Below, piece by piece: positions 25,349 to 34,118 of a DNA stretch of 64,000 nucleotides (position 1 is the stretch's first letter; the number at the start of each line of letters is the position of its first letter). The stretch is taken from positions 1 through 64,000 of the forward strand of contig QGFZ01000002.1 in NCBI GenBank assembly GCA_003149065.1, written 5' to 3'. The position numbers were made by a program, and so were the translations under genes. The stretch comes from Ruminococcaceae bacterium R-25 (GTDB lineage: Bacteria > Bacillota > Clostridia > Saccharofermentanales > Saccharofermentanaceae). The notes below the pieces were generated by a model. It saw only the letters and a program-made list of their open reading frames with translations. It was not told the DNA's origin and searched no databases.

Positions 25349-27487
25349 ATGAAGGAAAACGACGAGAAGAATTTCAATTTTGAGGAGACTACACCTGCTC
25401 CTGAGGCTTCATCCCGCCCTTCCGGCGCTGTAGACCTTTACTTTCAGCCTGTGGAAGAAGATGACGATGACGAGCTTAAGAATCTTGCCGAGAATCCCAG
25501 AGCATTAACTGAGGATTTTAAGGAAGAATCAATTGCTGAAGTTTTAGCTGCAGAAGGAGATCAGGACAGCTTTGATACATCCAACAGCAGCGAATACAGC
25601 GAAGAAGATATCCAGGTCCTCGAAGGATTGGAAGCTGTTAGAAAGCGTCCGGGTATGTATATCGGTGATACGACATTAAGAGGTCTTCATCACTTGATCT
25701 ATGAGATCGTTGCGAATTCAGTCGATGAGGCTCTTGCAGGACGCTGCGATACGATCGATGTAGTACTTGAAAAGGACGGATCTGTTACAGTTACGGATAA
25801 CGGTTCGGGAATCCCTGTAGGTAAGCATCCTAAGCTTGGTATTCCTACTGTTGAAGTTGTTCATACAGTGCTTCATGCAGGCGGTAAATTCGGCGGCGGA
25901 GCATACAGTATTTCAGGCGGTCTGCACGGCGTAGGCGCATCAGTTGTAAACGCTCTGTCAGATCACATGAAGGTCCAGGTACGCCGTGAAGGCAACATCT
26001 ATGAGATCGAATTCGAAAAGGGTAAGACAACTGTTCCGCTTCATATTGTAGGAACATGTGAAAAGGATGATACAGGTACGAAGACAAATTTCATTCCTGA
26101 TAATTCCATCTTCCCTGACATCGTATTTGACTTTGATTCAATGATCACACGTTACCGTGAAATGGCATTCCTTAACAAGGAAGTCACGATCGATCTTACA
26201 GATGACAGAGGCGCAGAACCTGTTAAAAAGCATCTCCATTACGACGGCGGTATCATCTCATTCGTTGAGTATCTGAACAGACATAAGGAACCTATCAACA
26301 CACCTCCTATTTACTTTGCTACCAAGCAGGGAGATAACTTCGTTGAGATCGCTCTCCAGTATAACGACTCCTATCAGGAGACTGTTTATACATATGCAAA
26401 TAATATTGCTACACCTGAAGGCGGTACGCACCTTGTAGGCTTCCGTGCAGCCATGACAAGAGCGATCAATGACTATGCTAAAAAGTATAAGTTCATCAAG
26501 GATGGCGACGTTAAGCTCCAGGGCGAAGATACCAGAGAAGGTCTCGCAGCAATTATCTCAGTAAAACTTCCTGATCCTCAGTTCGAAGGTCAGACAAAGA
26601 GTAAGCTCGGTAATGCTGAGATCAGACCTATGGTAGACAGTGCCGTTTATGAGAAGCTCGAGATCTATCTTGAAGAGCATCCTGATATTGCAAAGCTCAT
26701 CATGGATAAGTGCCTTTCTGCTTCAAGAGCAAGAGATGCTGCTAAGAGAGCAAGAGAACTCACAAGAAGAAAGACAGTATTTGAGAACAATGCATTGCCC
26801 GGTAAGCTTGCTGACTGCCAGAGTGACGAAGCAGAGTTCTGCGAGATATTCATCGTAGAGGGTGACTCCGCAGGCGGATCCGCAAAGCAGGGCAGAGAGC
26901 GTAAGTATCAGGCTATCCTCCCTCTCTGGGGTAAGATGCTCAACGTAGAGAAGGCAAGAATCGATAAGGTTTATTCCAATGAAAAGCTCCAGCCTGTCGT
27001 TATGGCATTAGGTGCAGGAATCGGTGATGAATTTGATGAGACAAAGCTCAGATACCACAAGGTAATCATCATGGCTGATGCCGATGTCGACGGTTCACAC
27101 ATCAGAACACTCCTTCTCACATTCTTCTTCAGATACTTAAAGCCTCTCGTAGAAGGCGGATATGTTTATATCGCTTGCCCGCCGCTCTATAAGGTCTATA
27201 AGGGTGATGAAGCATATTATGCTTATGACGATAAGGAGATCGAAGAGATCAAGATCGCTCATAAGTGGGACAATCCTCTTATCCAGCGATTCAAGGGTCT
27301 CGGCGAGATGAGCTCTGAGCAGCTCTGGGATACGACTATGAATCCTGTTACAAGAAAGCTCTTAAGAGTCACACTCAAGGATGCTCAGGAAGCCGATGAG
27401 ACATTTAACCTTCTCATGGGCGACCAGGTTGAACCCCGTAAGGAATTCATCCAGGAGAACGCTAAGCTCGCTAACATTGATAACTGA
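25349..27487 (+). CDS. gyrB: DNA gyrase subunit B with acidic N-terminal extension
   Basis: Product of 712 residues, about 70-75 more than a usual Firmicutes GyrB. The GHKL ATPase domain starts near residue 86 with DIQVLEGLEAVRKRPGMYIG, preceded by about 85 acidic, Pro/Ser-rich residues. EGDSAGGSAKQGR and the TOPRIM DxD (MADADVDGSH) are intact, and the C-terminus is normal. AGGAG lies 12 bases before the ATG at 25349, a slightly long spacing, but the extension is uninterrupted in frame and no ATG with a ribosome site lies near residue 86. gyrA is not adjacent. Confidence 0.96.
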   Translation: MKENDEKNFNFEETTPAPEASSRPSGAVDLYFQPVEEDDDDELKNLAENPRALTEDFKEESIAEVLAAEGDQDSFDTSNSSEYSEEDIQVLEGLEAVRKRPGMYIGDTTLRGLHHLIYEIVANSVDEALAGRCDTIDVVLEKDGSVTVTDNGSGIPVGKHPKLGIPTVEVVHTVLHAGGKFGGGAYSISGGLHGVGASVVNALSDHMKVQVRREGNIYEIEFEKGKTTVPLHIVGTCEKDDTGTKTNFIPDNSIFPDIVFDFDSMITRYREMAFLNKEVTIDLTDDRGAEPVKKHLHYDGGIISFVEYLNRHKEPINTPPIYFATKQGDNFVEIALQYNDSYQETVYTYANNIATPEGGTHLVGFRAAMTRAINDYAKKYKFIKDGDVKLQGEDTREGLAAIISVKLPDPQFEGQTKSKLGNAEIRPMVDSAVYEKLEIYLEEHPDIAKLIMDKCLSASRARDAAKRARELTRRKTVFENNALPGKLADCQSDEAEFCEIFIVEGDSAGGSAKQGRERKYQAILPLWGKMLNVEKARIDKVYSNEKLQPVVMALGAGIGDEFDETKLRYHKVIIMADADVDGSHIRTLLLTFFFRYLKPLVEGGYVYIACPPLYKVYKGDEAYYAYDDKEIEEIKIAHKWDNPLIQRFKGLGEMSSEQLWDTTMNPVTRKLLRVTLKDAQEADETFNLLMGDQVEPRKEFIQENAKLANIDN

Positions 27488-27514
27488 TAGCAGATATCTT
27501 ATTTAAACTGATAG

Positions 27515-27550
27515 AACGGGTTCCGGATCAAACCGGGGCCCGTTTTCTTT
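27515..27550 (+). terminator. gyrB terminator
   Basis: AACGGGTTCCGG pairs with CCGGGGCCCGTT across ATCAAA, allowing G-T pairs, and is followed by TTCTTTT. It lies 28 bases after the gyrB stop. Confidence 0.85.
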
Positions 27551-27554
27551 TGAA

Positions 27555-27675
27555 TGTTCCACGTGGAACATTCGGGGGAGACAGACCGTTCCGGTTGGAT
27601 TGTTCCACGTGGAACAATTCCAAGTTATGAACAATTTCTCTAACGTGACAAAAATAAGATGTTCCACGTGGAACA
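27555..27675. promoter_or_regulatory. parS cluster (three sites)
   Basis: The perfect palindrome TGTTCCACGTGGAACA occurs three times, at 27555-27570, 27601-27616 and 27660-27675. It differs from the Bacillus parS consensus (TGTTNCACGTGAAACA) at one position. ParB should load here and spread for origin segregation. The sites lie directly upstream of parA-parB. A fourth, imperfect copy is at 48856-48871. Confidence 0.93.
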
Positions 27676-27773
27676 TTTAGAGTAAATTGTATTAAATATG
27701 ACATATATTATTCTTATTTATAATGATAAAATTAGCATATGTGAATAGGAATACTTATTAAAAGGAGTTACAT

Positions 27774-28535
27774 ATGGCGACAGTAATTGCACTTGTAAAC
27801 CAAAAAGGCGGTGTAGGAAAGACTACAACTGCTGTCAATCTTGCCGCTTTCCTTGGTAAGAAAAAGAAGAAGGTTCTCCTTATCGATATGGACCCCCAGG
27901 CTAATGCTACAAGCGGCCTTGGAATTGATAAGCGTGAACTCGAACTGACAGTTTACGATGTTCTTATCAATGAGACACCGATCTCTGAAGTTATCTATGA
28001 GACCAATGCAGATAACGTAGACATCTGCCCTACCAACATCAATCTGGCTGGCGCTGAGGTCGAACTCGTTACAGTCATTTCAAGAGAACAGATCCTCAAA
28101 AATGCTATCAAACCTGTAAGAGATCTGTATGATTTCATAATCCTGGACAGCCCGCCGTCATTGGGTTTGCTGACTATCAATGCACTCACGGCAGCAGACA
28201 GACTGGTCATCCCGATCCAGGGCGAGTACTATGCTCTCGAGGGCCTCTCACAGCTCATGGATACGATCAATATCGTTAAGAAGAAACTCAATCCGGATCT
28301 TGAGATCCTGGGAGTTGTACTTACCATGTTCAATATGAGAACACAGCTCTCCAGACAGGTTAAAGAAGAAACAGACAAGTACTTCGGCACAAAAGTCTTT
28401 AAGACAGTTATTCCCAGAAATGTCAGACTCGCAGAAGCTCCAAGCCACGGCCTTGCAATCTGCGACTATGATAAGAACTCCAAGGGTGCAAAGGCTTATG
28501 AGTCTTTGGTCAAAGAAGTAATCAAGCGAGTATAA
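27774..28535 (+). CDS. parA: Chromosome partitioning ATPase ParA/Soj
   Basis: Product of 253 residues. Deviant Walker A NQKGGVGKTT near 9-18, Walker A' DMDPQANAT, and Walker B FIILDSPPS. AAAAGGAG precedes the ATG. In Firmicutes the Soj/ParA ATPase works with ParB-parS to separate origins and to tune DnaA. The gene is followed by parB after 10 bases. Confidence 0.96.
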   Translation: MATVIALVNQKGGVGKTTTAVNLAAFLGKKKKKVLLIDMDPQANATSGLGIDKRELELTVYDVLINETPISEVIYETNADNVDICPTNINLAGAEVELVTVISREQILKNAIKPVRDLYDFIILDSPPSLGLLTINALTAADRLVIPIQGEYYALEGLSQLMDTINIVKKKLNPDLEILGVVLTMFNMRTQLSRQVKEETDKYFGTKVFKTVIPRNVRLAEAPSHGLAICDYDKNSKGAKAYESLVKEVIKRV

Positions 28536-28545
28536 GGAGAACGAT

Positions 28546-29676
28546 ATGGCTAATACAAAGAAAAAGATAACCGCTAAGGCAGCAGCAAAGAAGACACCTG
28601 CAAAGGCTGCAGCAAAGAAAGCTCCTGCAAAAAAGGCTGCACCCGCTAAAAAGACAGCTGCAAAGAAACCTGCAGCAAAGGCTGCTCCTAAAAAGATTGC
28701 AGCAAAGCCCGTAGCAAAGAAGGCTCCTATGAAGGCTGCAACTCCTGTCAAGAAGGCTACAGCAGCACGTTCTATTGCTAACGTTAAAGCTGTATCTGAG
28801 AGCAAGTCTGCAATGGGCAGAGGCCTTGGAGCCCTTCTCTCATCTGACGGTATTCCTGAGAATAAGAGAGATTCTGTTGTTGAACTTAAGATCAATGACA
28901 TCTCCCCCAACAACGGCCAGCCCAGAAAGATCTTTGATGATGAATCATTAAACGAGCTCGCAAATTCCATCCAGGAGATCGGTGTCATCCAGCCTATCAT
29001 CGTTCAGCGCAAGGGCGACAGCTACAGGATCGTAGCAGGTGAGCGCCGCTGGAGAGCAGCACGTATTGCAGGCCTTTCTGTTATCCCTGCGATTGTTAGG
29101 GATCTTACAGACAGAGAGACAATGGAACAGGCTCTTATCGAGAACATCCAGAGAGAAGACTTAAATCCTATTGAAGAGGCTGCAGCTATGCAGAATCTCC
29201 TTAAGGTTCACAAGCTCACACAGGACCAGCTCGCTAAGAGACTTGGTAAGCCGAGAGCAACTATCGCTAACACGATCCGTATTCTTAACCTTGATGAATC
29301 CCTCCAGGAATTCGTAAGCCGCGGAGATCTCTCAGAAGGTCATGCAAAGGCTATCCTCGGTCTCAAGGAGAAGGAGGATCAGCGCAAGGTAGCTGACGTC
29401 ATCATGACAAGAGACCTCAATGTCCGTCAGGCTGAAGCTCTTGTTAAGAAGTACATTGAAGCACAGGATAACCCTGCAAAGAAGAAGGTCATCGAGCAGC
29501 CTGACATCAGGTTTACTCTGAGCATTAAGGATGTCGAGACGAGGCTTAAGAAGGAACTCGGTGCCAAGACCAAGATCAAGGTCCTTGATAACGCTACCGG
29601 CCGCGGCCGTATCGTGATCGACTATAAGAACAACGAAGACTTAGACAGACTTATTGAGATCCTCTGCGGTCAGTAA
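28546..29676 (+). CDS. parB: ParB/Spo0J with histone-H1-like N-terminal tail
   Basis: Product of 376 residues; a usual ParB is about 280-300. Residues 1 to about 78 are almost only Lys, Ala, Pro and Thr in repeats of the AAKKAPAKK type, like histone H1 tails. The normal start, GRGLGALLS (91-99, the ParA-stimulating motif), follows. The ParB/Srx CTP-binding domain has GERRWRA at 165-171 and the ENIQRE box, then the helix-turn-helix and dimerisation domains. The tail is in frame with an optimal start (AGGAG) and is likely to bind DNA without sequence preference. Confidence 0.95.
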   Translation: MANTKKKITAKAAAKKTPAKAAAKKAPAKKAAPAKKTAAKKPAAKAAPKKIAAKPVAKKAPMKAATPVKKATAARSIANVKAVSESKSAMGRGLGALLSSDGIPENKRDSVVELKINDISPNNGQPRKIFDDESLNELANSIQEIGVIQPIIVQRKGDSYRIVAGERRWRAARIAGLSVIPAIVRDLTDRETMEQALIENIQREDLNPIEEAAAMQNLLKVHKLTQDQLAKRLGKPRATIANTIRILNLDESLQEFVSRGDLSEGHAKAILGLKEKEDQRKVADVIMTRDLNVRQAEALVKKYIEAQDNPAKKKVIEQPDIRFTLSIKDVETRLKKELGAKTKIKVLDNATGRGRIVIDYKNNEDLDRLIEILCGQ

Positions 29677-29777
29677 GACTGTCTGCCAAAGGCCTTGAAA
29701 CGCATATAAACAGGGCATTTCAAGTAGATACTTGCAAACTGGTTCTGATGTATGTATAATTAAGTGCCTTTAAGTAT

Positions 29778-29866
29778 GGAGCTGTATCGAAGCGGTCATA
29801 ACGAGGCGGTCTTGAAAACCGTTTGCCTTCACGGGCACCAGGGTTCGAATCCCTGCGGCTCCGCCA
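29778..29866 (+). tRNA. tRNA-Ser (UGA)
   Basis: The acceptor arm GGAGCTG pairs with CGGCTCC, the anticodon stem GCGGT/ACCGT holds the loop CTTGAAA with anticodon TGA (29813-29815), a long variable arm follows, the T-arm contains GGTTCGAATCC, and CCA is encoded. Length and long variable arm are those of a class II tRNA-Ser. Confidence 0.95.
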
Positions 29867-29876
29867 AAAGTAAAAG

Positions 29877-29905
29877 AGCCTTCCCTTAAACCGGGAAGGC
29901 TTTTT
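29877..29905 (+). terminator. tRNA-Ser terminator
   Basis: AGCCTTCCC pairs with GGGAAGGCT across a 7-base loop and is followed by TTTTC. On the minus strand it lies just after the kinase stop without a strong U-tract. Confidence 0.85.
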
Positions 29906-29937
29906 CATTTGTTCTTTTGTAGTAGAACTAATGTTTG

Positions 29938-31314
29938 TTATTCGTATAACACAACCGATACGGTAAAAATACCGTCTTCGTGATTAAATGTTCCGGCTCC
30001 GCCGTACTTTTCCGTAATGTTCTTTACTGAGCTGATACCGATGCCGTCACCGGGATGCTTTGTAGAGTGGAATATGCCGCTCTCATTCTCGGACGGCTCT
30101 GTTTTATAGTTGTTCTTTATTATAAGAGAGAGGGAGTGGGATCCTCGTGCTGTCGAAGCATATGTGGCAGTGAGGTTAATGAATCTTTCTTCTGCTACTT
30201 CTTTGCATGCATCCGTGGCGTTTTCCAATATGTTTCCGAACAATACCGCCAGATCTTTCTTGTCGACAAATATATCTTTCGGAATATCGGCTTTTACGGA
30301 GAAGAGGATATTGTTCTTGTAAGCTGATTCTGAATAAAGCGCAAGGATTACGTTGACCGTCTCGTTTTCGCAGTAGACGAGCTGCTGGTCAAGAAGGTTC
30401 TGCTCTGTGTATGTGTTTATCAGGTCATCTAAGGCTGTGATATCGCCGCTGTCTCTTATCTGCTTTAAGAGAGCTGCGTAATGGCGCAGATCGTGCCTTG
30501 TGCGGCGCATGTTTTCGAGACGCTCGTTAAGACTGTCATACTGGAGACGCTGGATAGAGAGGACATGGTTTTCGTCGAGCAGGGCAGTGTTTGCTTCGTA
30601 CATCTTCACCATCTGTATGATGGTCCTGTAAATAAGGATCGAACCTGCATCTATAGCCAGAAGATAGAGAGCGTTGGCGGGTTCCATATAGTTTTCGATT
30701 GAGGAGCGGTCACCATAGAACGAATAGTGCAGCCAGATAAGGTAAAAGACGGCAGGGATAAGCCAGAGATAGTTCCACATATAATTGCTTGCATTACTGT
30801 TCGTAAGAGACCCGCTCTGCGGATCTGAATCAGGTGAATCAATGTCCTTAAAGACGAAGATATACATAGCCGGGATGATGGCCGCGAGCATCAGGATCGT
30901 GAGCAGCTGATAAGTATAGTGATATTTATATATGATCAGATCAGGGAAGAAGATACCTTCAAGACATCTGGCGCAGACTACGACCAGAGTACCCAGATTG
31001 GTAAGAACAAGAACGGAGAATATCAGCTTGCCTATATTCGCCTTTACTGCAGTGAAAAAGAAAGCAATATGGATCGCAGAAATCAGTATACGGAAGATGG
31101 GGTTGTCTGAATTACCTGAAAGTAATACGAGCGGAACGATTACCATCTGTGCAGCTACAGCTATAAAGAGGAGCGTCAGGGTGACGCCTTTTTTGAACCT
31201 CCAGTGCCTTCTGTACGCATACAAAGCCAACACCATATACGGAAAAGAATTTAAGAATGCATGTAATACGGTTTCCCAAACCTGAAAATCAGCAGCACTG
31301 CCAGTCATGTTCAC
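29938..31314 (-). CDS. GHKL-type sensor histidine kinase (AgrC-like)
   Basis: Product of 458 residues. About six membrane segments (20-35, 45-65, 75-90, 98-115, 136-155 and 183-198, with a possible seventh near 214-230) lead into a dimerisation helix with His274 in RHDLRHYAALL. The ATP domain has FGNILENATDAC (N-box) and GDGIGISSV (G-box). This HPK10-type layout senses peptides in AgrC/ComD relatives. It is divergent from the LytTR response regulator, its likely partner, with a 192-base shared promoter region. The inducing peptide gene is not recognisable next to it. Confidence 0.92.
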   Translation of the reverse strand: MNMTGSAADFQVWETVLHAFLNSFPYMVLALYAYRRHWRFKKGVTLTLLFIAVAAQMVIVPLVLLSGNSDNPIFRILISAIHIAFFFTAVKANIGKLIFSVLVLTNLGTLVVVCARCLEGIFFPDLIIYKYHYTYQLLTILMLAAIIPAMYIFVFKDIDSPDSDPQSGSLTNSNASNYMWNYLWLIPAVFYLIWLHYSFYGDRSSIENYMEPANALYLLAIDAGSILIYRTIIQMVKMYEANTALLDENHVLSIQRLQYDSLNERLENMRRTRHDLRHYAALLKQIRDSGDITALDDLINTYTEQNLLDQQLVYCENETVNVILALYSESAYKNNILFSVKADIPKDIFVDKKDLAVLFGNILENATDACKEVAEERFINLTATYASTARGSHSLSLIIKNNYKTEPSENESGIFHSTKHPGDGIGISSVKNITEKYGGAGTFNHEDGIFTVSVVLYE

Positions 31315-31421
31315 TTCACCTTTGTCTTTTAAGAACCCGAGCCGGACCGGTATCGGTTCCGGTGCGGCCGGATATGTCTTTTATATTAGCATACTGAAAA
31401 ATGACACCTTTTTAACATTTC

Positions 31422-31449
31422 GTGCATAATATTATACAGTTGGTGCATA
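31422..31449. promoter_or_regulatory. Direct repeats in the kinase/regulator promoter, likely LytTR sites
   Basis: GTGCATA occurs at 31422-31428 and again at 31443-31449, exactly 21 bases apart. LytTR regulators bind two direct half-sites with about two helical turns between them, so this fits the adjacent regulator acting on the divergent promoters. An AT-rich element follows (ATTTTATAATATC). Confidence 0.6.
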
Positions 31450-31506
31450 TTTTCGATTTTATAATATCAAATGTGGTACAAGTTTGGTGATGAAAGGACG
31501 GTTCTA

Positions 31507-32208
31507 ATGCTGATAGCTATTTGTGACGATAACAGCGCCGATGCCGAAAAGATCAGGTTTTCTTTAATGGATATTACTCAAGACCTTGAAATGAAATGTT
31601 TTAGTACAGGAACAGAGCTGATCGAAAGCGTGAAGAGCGGAAATAACTATTCCGTTCTGTTTCAGGATGTTTATCTTGAAAACGAAAGCGGCATAGAAGT
31701 AGCAAAGAGCGTTAAAGAATTGTCTCCTGACACGCAGGTCATATTTGTTACCTCAAGTCTTGACCATGCTATCGATGCATTTAAGGTACAGGCAACGGAT
31801 TACCTGGTAAAGCCCTGTTCCGAAGCAGATATCGTAAAAGCATTTGCGCGTGTAAGCGTAAAGATGAACACGAAATATTCAGTACCCGTAGTTATTAATA
31901 CGGGCAAAGAGATACATGTTTTCCACACCGAGAAGGTGATCAAGATAGAAAGCGACAGGCACTATACCGTTATTTGCTGTTCAAATAACAGAACAGAGCG
32001 CCTGCTCATCAATTTCTCATACGTTGCCGAACTGTTTGGCAACAAGTTTATCGAGATCAGAAGGGGGCTTCTCGTTAATCCCGGATTTATAGAGAAGATC
32101 AGCGGTGTGAACGTAATCTTAGCCGACGGCAGTTCTTATATCCTTCCTAAGGCAAAGAAGGATGCTGTTACGGCAAAGTATATCGAGTATATTACCGAGA
32201 AAAATTAA
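31507..32208 (+). CDS. LytTR-family response regulator
   Basis: Product of 233 residues from the ATG at 31507, preceded by AAAGGA. The receiver domain has Asp7/Asp8 and the phospho-acceptor Asp54 (LFQDVYLE), the switch Thr/Ser in FVTSS and Lys in LVKPC. The C-terminal LytTR DNA-binding domain (about 130-230) has IKIESDRHYTVI and EIRRGLLVNPGFIEKI. It probably controls its own promoter and the two CPBP protease genes downstream, which follow after 19 bases. Confidence 0.92.
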   Translation: MLIAICDDNSADAEKIRFSLMDITQDLEMKCFSTGTELIESVKSGNNYSVLFQDVYLENESGIEVAKSVKELSPDTQVIFVTSSLDHAIDAFKVQATDYLVKPCSEADIVKAFARVSVKMNTKYSVPVVINTGKEIHVFHTEKVIKIESDRHYTVICCSNNRTERLLINFSYVAELFGNKFIEIRRGLLVNPGFIEKISGVNVILADGSSYILPKAKKDAVTAKYIEYITEKN

Positions 32209-32227
32209 TTCCTGGGAGGGAAGGACT

Positions 32228-33058
32228 TTGACTAAGTTCATAGAAGTTTTGAAGAAGGTTCCGTTATTAACGGCTTTCATTGGTTTTTTGTTTGCGGTTG
32301 GAGGTATAAAACTGCTGCATACTGACAATAACTTTGCAATGGGTGTGCACCGTTATTTGTTGGCTCTGGCAATGTGCGTATTTCTTATTCTCATTTCGGG
32401 AGAGAAGACATTTAAGAAATGCGAAAAAACGACAGCTTATGTACTTAAAATGTCCATAGGCGTCTTTATCTTTGCAGGCTTGTTATGCGGGCTTGGCGTT
32501 TTGAGCAACATATCTGCGGAGCTCCCCATAGCAAAGGACTGGCCTTTGCAGACGTTATTGCTGCTGTTCGCAATTATGGGCGTCGGAATGTTTGAGGAAA
32601 TTGCTTTCAGGGCTGTAATAAGCGACGCGATAATCTATCAGTTCCGCAACAAGAAATGGGTATTTGCCGTAAGCGCGATCGTAGGTTCACTTATCTTCGG
32701 CTATGTTCATGTTATGAGTGATGATGCATCAACACCTTTAGCGCTTGCACAGGTCATTATGAAAACCGTAAGCACAGGCCTTTGGGGAATGTCCTTGCTC
32801 TTCCTTTACTGGAAAACACGCAATATCTTTGCATGCGGCATTGCGCACGGTATTTATGATTTTATCCTGATGGTAAAAGACGTACCGTTCGTAACTGAAA
32901 AGGATAATTCGCACAGTTATGTCCACGAAGGATTTTTAGGCGGCGTGTCGGTAGGAATATACGTGTTTGAGTCTATCGTCATGATCGTGATCCTTCTTAT
33001 CTTCTGGAAGAAGGTCGTAAAGACGATCGATTTTGAAGATATGCGTAAGAACTGGTAA
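32228..33058 (+). CDS. CPBP-family intramembrane metalloprotease (1)
   Basis: Product of 276 residues from a TTG at 32228 with GGGAGGG 7 bases before it; ATG-initiated readings further upstream overlap the regulator gene. It has about eight membrane segments. CPBP (Abi/Rce1-like) motifs are present: FEEIAFR with the paired glutamates, FGYVHV, and GIAHGIYDF. In bacteria such proteins process or give immunity to peptides. It is the first of two adjacent relatives behind the LytTR regulator. Confidence 0.88.
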   Translation: MTKFIEVLKKVPLLTAFIGFLFAVGGIKLLHTDNNFAMGVHRYLLALAMCVFLILISGEKTFKKCEKTTAYVLKMSIGVFIFAGLLCGLGVLSNISAELPIAKDWPLQTLLLLFAIMGVGMFEEIAFRAVISDAIIYQFRNKKWVFAVSAIVGSLIFGYVHVMSDDASTPLALAQVIMKTVSTGLWGMSLLFLYWKTRNIFACGIAHGIYDFILMVKDVPFVTEKDNSHSYVHEGFLGGVSVGIYVFESIVMIVILLIFWKKVVKTIDFEDMRKNW

Positions 33059-33101
33059 GGCAATATAAATAATTACTTCGAACAAATATGAGGAGGCATA
33101 T

Positions 33102-33959
33102 ATGAAGAAGTTTTTGGCATTATTGAAGAAGTATCCTTTATTGAACATGATACTTACGGTAGCAGTCTGTTATTTAGGTATTCAGTTTTTTGACAGAGCC
33201 TGCGACAACCTGGCTCAATGCGCATTATTGAGGGTTATTCTGGCTGTTGTCTGCGGAGCTTCCATTTTTGCGATCTCCGGATCAAAGTCATTCGAAAAGC
33301 TTGATAAGGACATCGGATATGTACAGCTCAAATACATCGGTTTTCTTATCTTTGGTGTAATTGTCGGACTGGTGGGATTTGTTCCTGCTCTTAAGGGCGG
33401 CGTAAAGCTGGTAGATAAATGGCCGCTCGAACTGTTTTTCGACATTCTTTTGGTAGTATCTGTCGGAATATACGAAGAGCTCTGCTTCCGTGTGATCATA
33501 AACGATGCTTTGCTCTATCAGTTCAGAAATAATAAGTACATCTTTGTCTGGATCGCGATCATCTCATCACTGATATTCGGTTTGGTCCACATTATCGGTG
33601 CATCGATAGAAACACCTATTGCATTAACACAGGCTATACTTAAGACTCTTACGAGCGCCCTGATGGGATTCGGCCTTTTGATCCTTTACTGGAAAACTCA
33701 CAATTTCTGGGCTATTGCGATCTCTCATGCGATCTACGATTCGCTCCCGCTCATTGCCGGCCAGATCTTTGACACAGGAGCTTCGGTTGGCAGCTATATA
33801 TCTGAGGAAACAATCGTTTCTGATGGTTTTACATTCAACAAGGGCTATTTCCTTATCGGCCTTTATGCCATCCAGCTGATCATCCACATCGTTCTGGTCC
33901 TTGGCCTGCTTAAGGTCTTAAAGAGCATTGATTTCAAGAAGATCCGCCAAGAGTGGTAA
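33102..33959 (+). CDS. CPBP-family intramembrane metalloprotease (2)
   Basis: Product of 285 residues with AGGAGG before the ATG. It is a tandem paralogue of the preceding protein, with similar start (KKYPLLNMILTVA against KKVPLLTAFIGFL), YEELCFR, FGLVHII and AISHAIYDS, and the shared ending LKSIDF/VKTIDF. The C-terminal third has diverged. Likely co-transcribed with the regulator and the first protease. Confidence 0.88.
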   Translation: MKKFLALLKKYPLLNMILTVAVCYLGIQFFDRACDNLAQCALLRVILAVVCGASIFAISGSKSFEKLDKDIGYVQLKYIGFLIFGVIVGLVGFVPALKGGVKLVDKWPLELFFDILLVVSVGIYEELCFRVIINDALLYQFRNNKYIFVWIAIISSLIFGLVHIIGASIETPIALTQAILKTLTSALMGFGLLILYWKTHNFWAIAISHAIYDSLPLIAGQIFDTGASVGSYISEETIVSDGFTFNKGYFLIGLYAIQLIIHIVLVLGLLKVLKSIDFKKIRQEW

Positions 33960-33991
33960 TGCTTTAAAGCGCAATCAAAGAAGCTATTATG

Positions 33992-34026
33992 TGCCGGTAC
34001 ACTTTTAGAAGTACCGGCATATTGCT
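33992..34026 (+). terminator. Terminator of the LytTR/CPBP operon
   Basis: TGCCGGTAC pairs with GTACCGGCA across a 10-base loop; the tail is TATTGCTTTT, only moderately U-rich. Confidence 0.7.
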
Positions 34027-34053
34027 TTTAAATAAGTATTTTTTCATTATTTG

Positions 34054-34092
34054 TGATACAATCTTCTTCTATCTGCACAGCGGTTCTGTGCA
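34054..34092 (+). promoter_or_regulatory. thrS promoter -10 and leader hairpin
   Basis: An extended -10, TGATACAAT (34054-34062), lies about 60 bases before thrS. A hairpin TGCACAG/CTGTGCA follows at about 34074-34092, just before the ribosome site. No T-box leader is present: neither the GGTGG-containing antiterminator box nor space for one is seen. Confidence 0.5.
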
Positions 34093-34118
34093 TAAAACTC
34101 TAGAGGAGGAATTTAAAA

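Noticed and set aside
28248-29000. A 250-codon open frame on the minus strand, rich in Ala and Phe.
   Set aside because: It is the mirror of the Lys/Ala-rich parB start; low-complexity codons keep the opposite strand open. No ribosome site and parA-parB are certain.
33960-34118. T-box riboswitch before thrS.
   Set aside because: The leader is short and has no specifier/antiterminator box.
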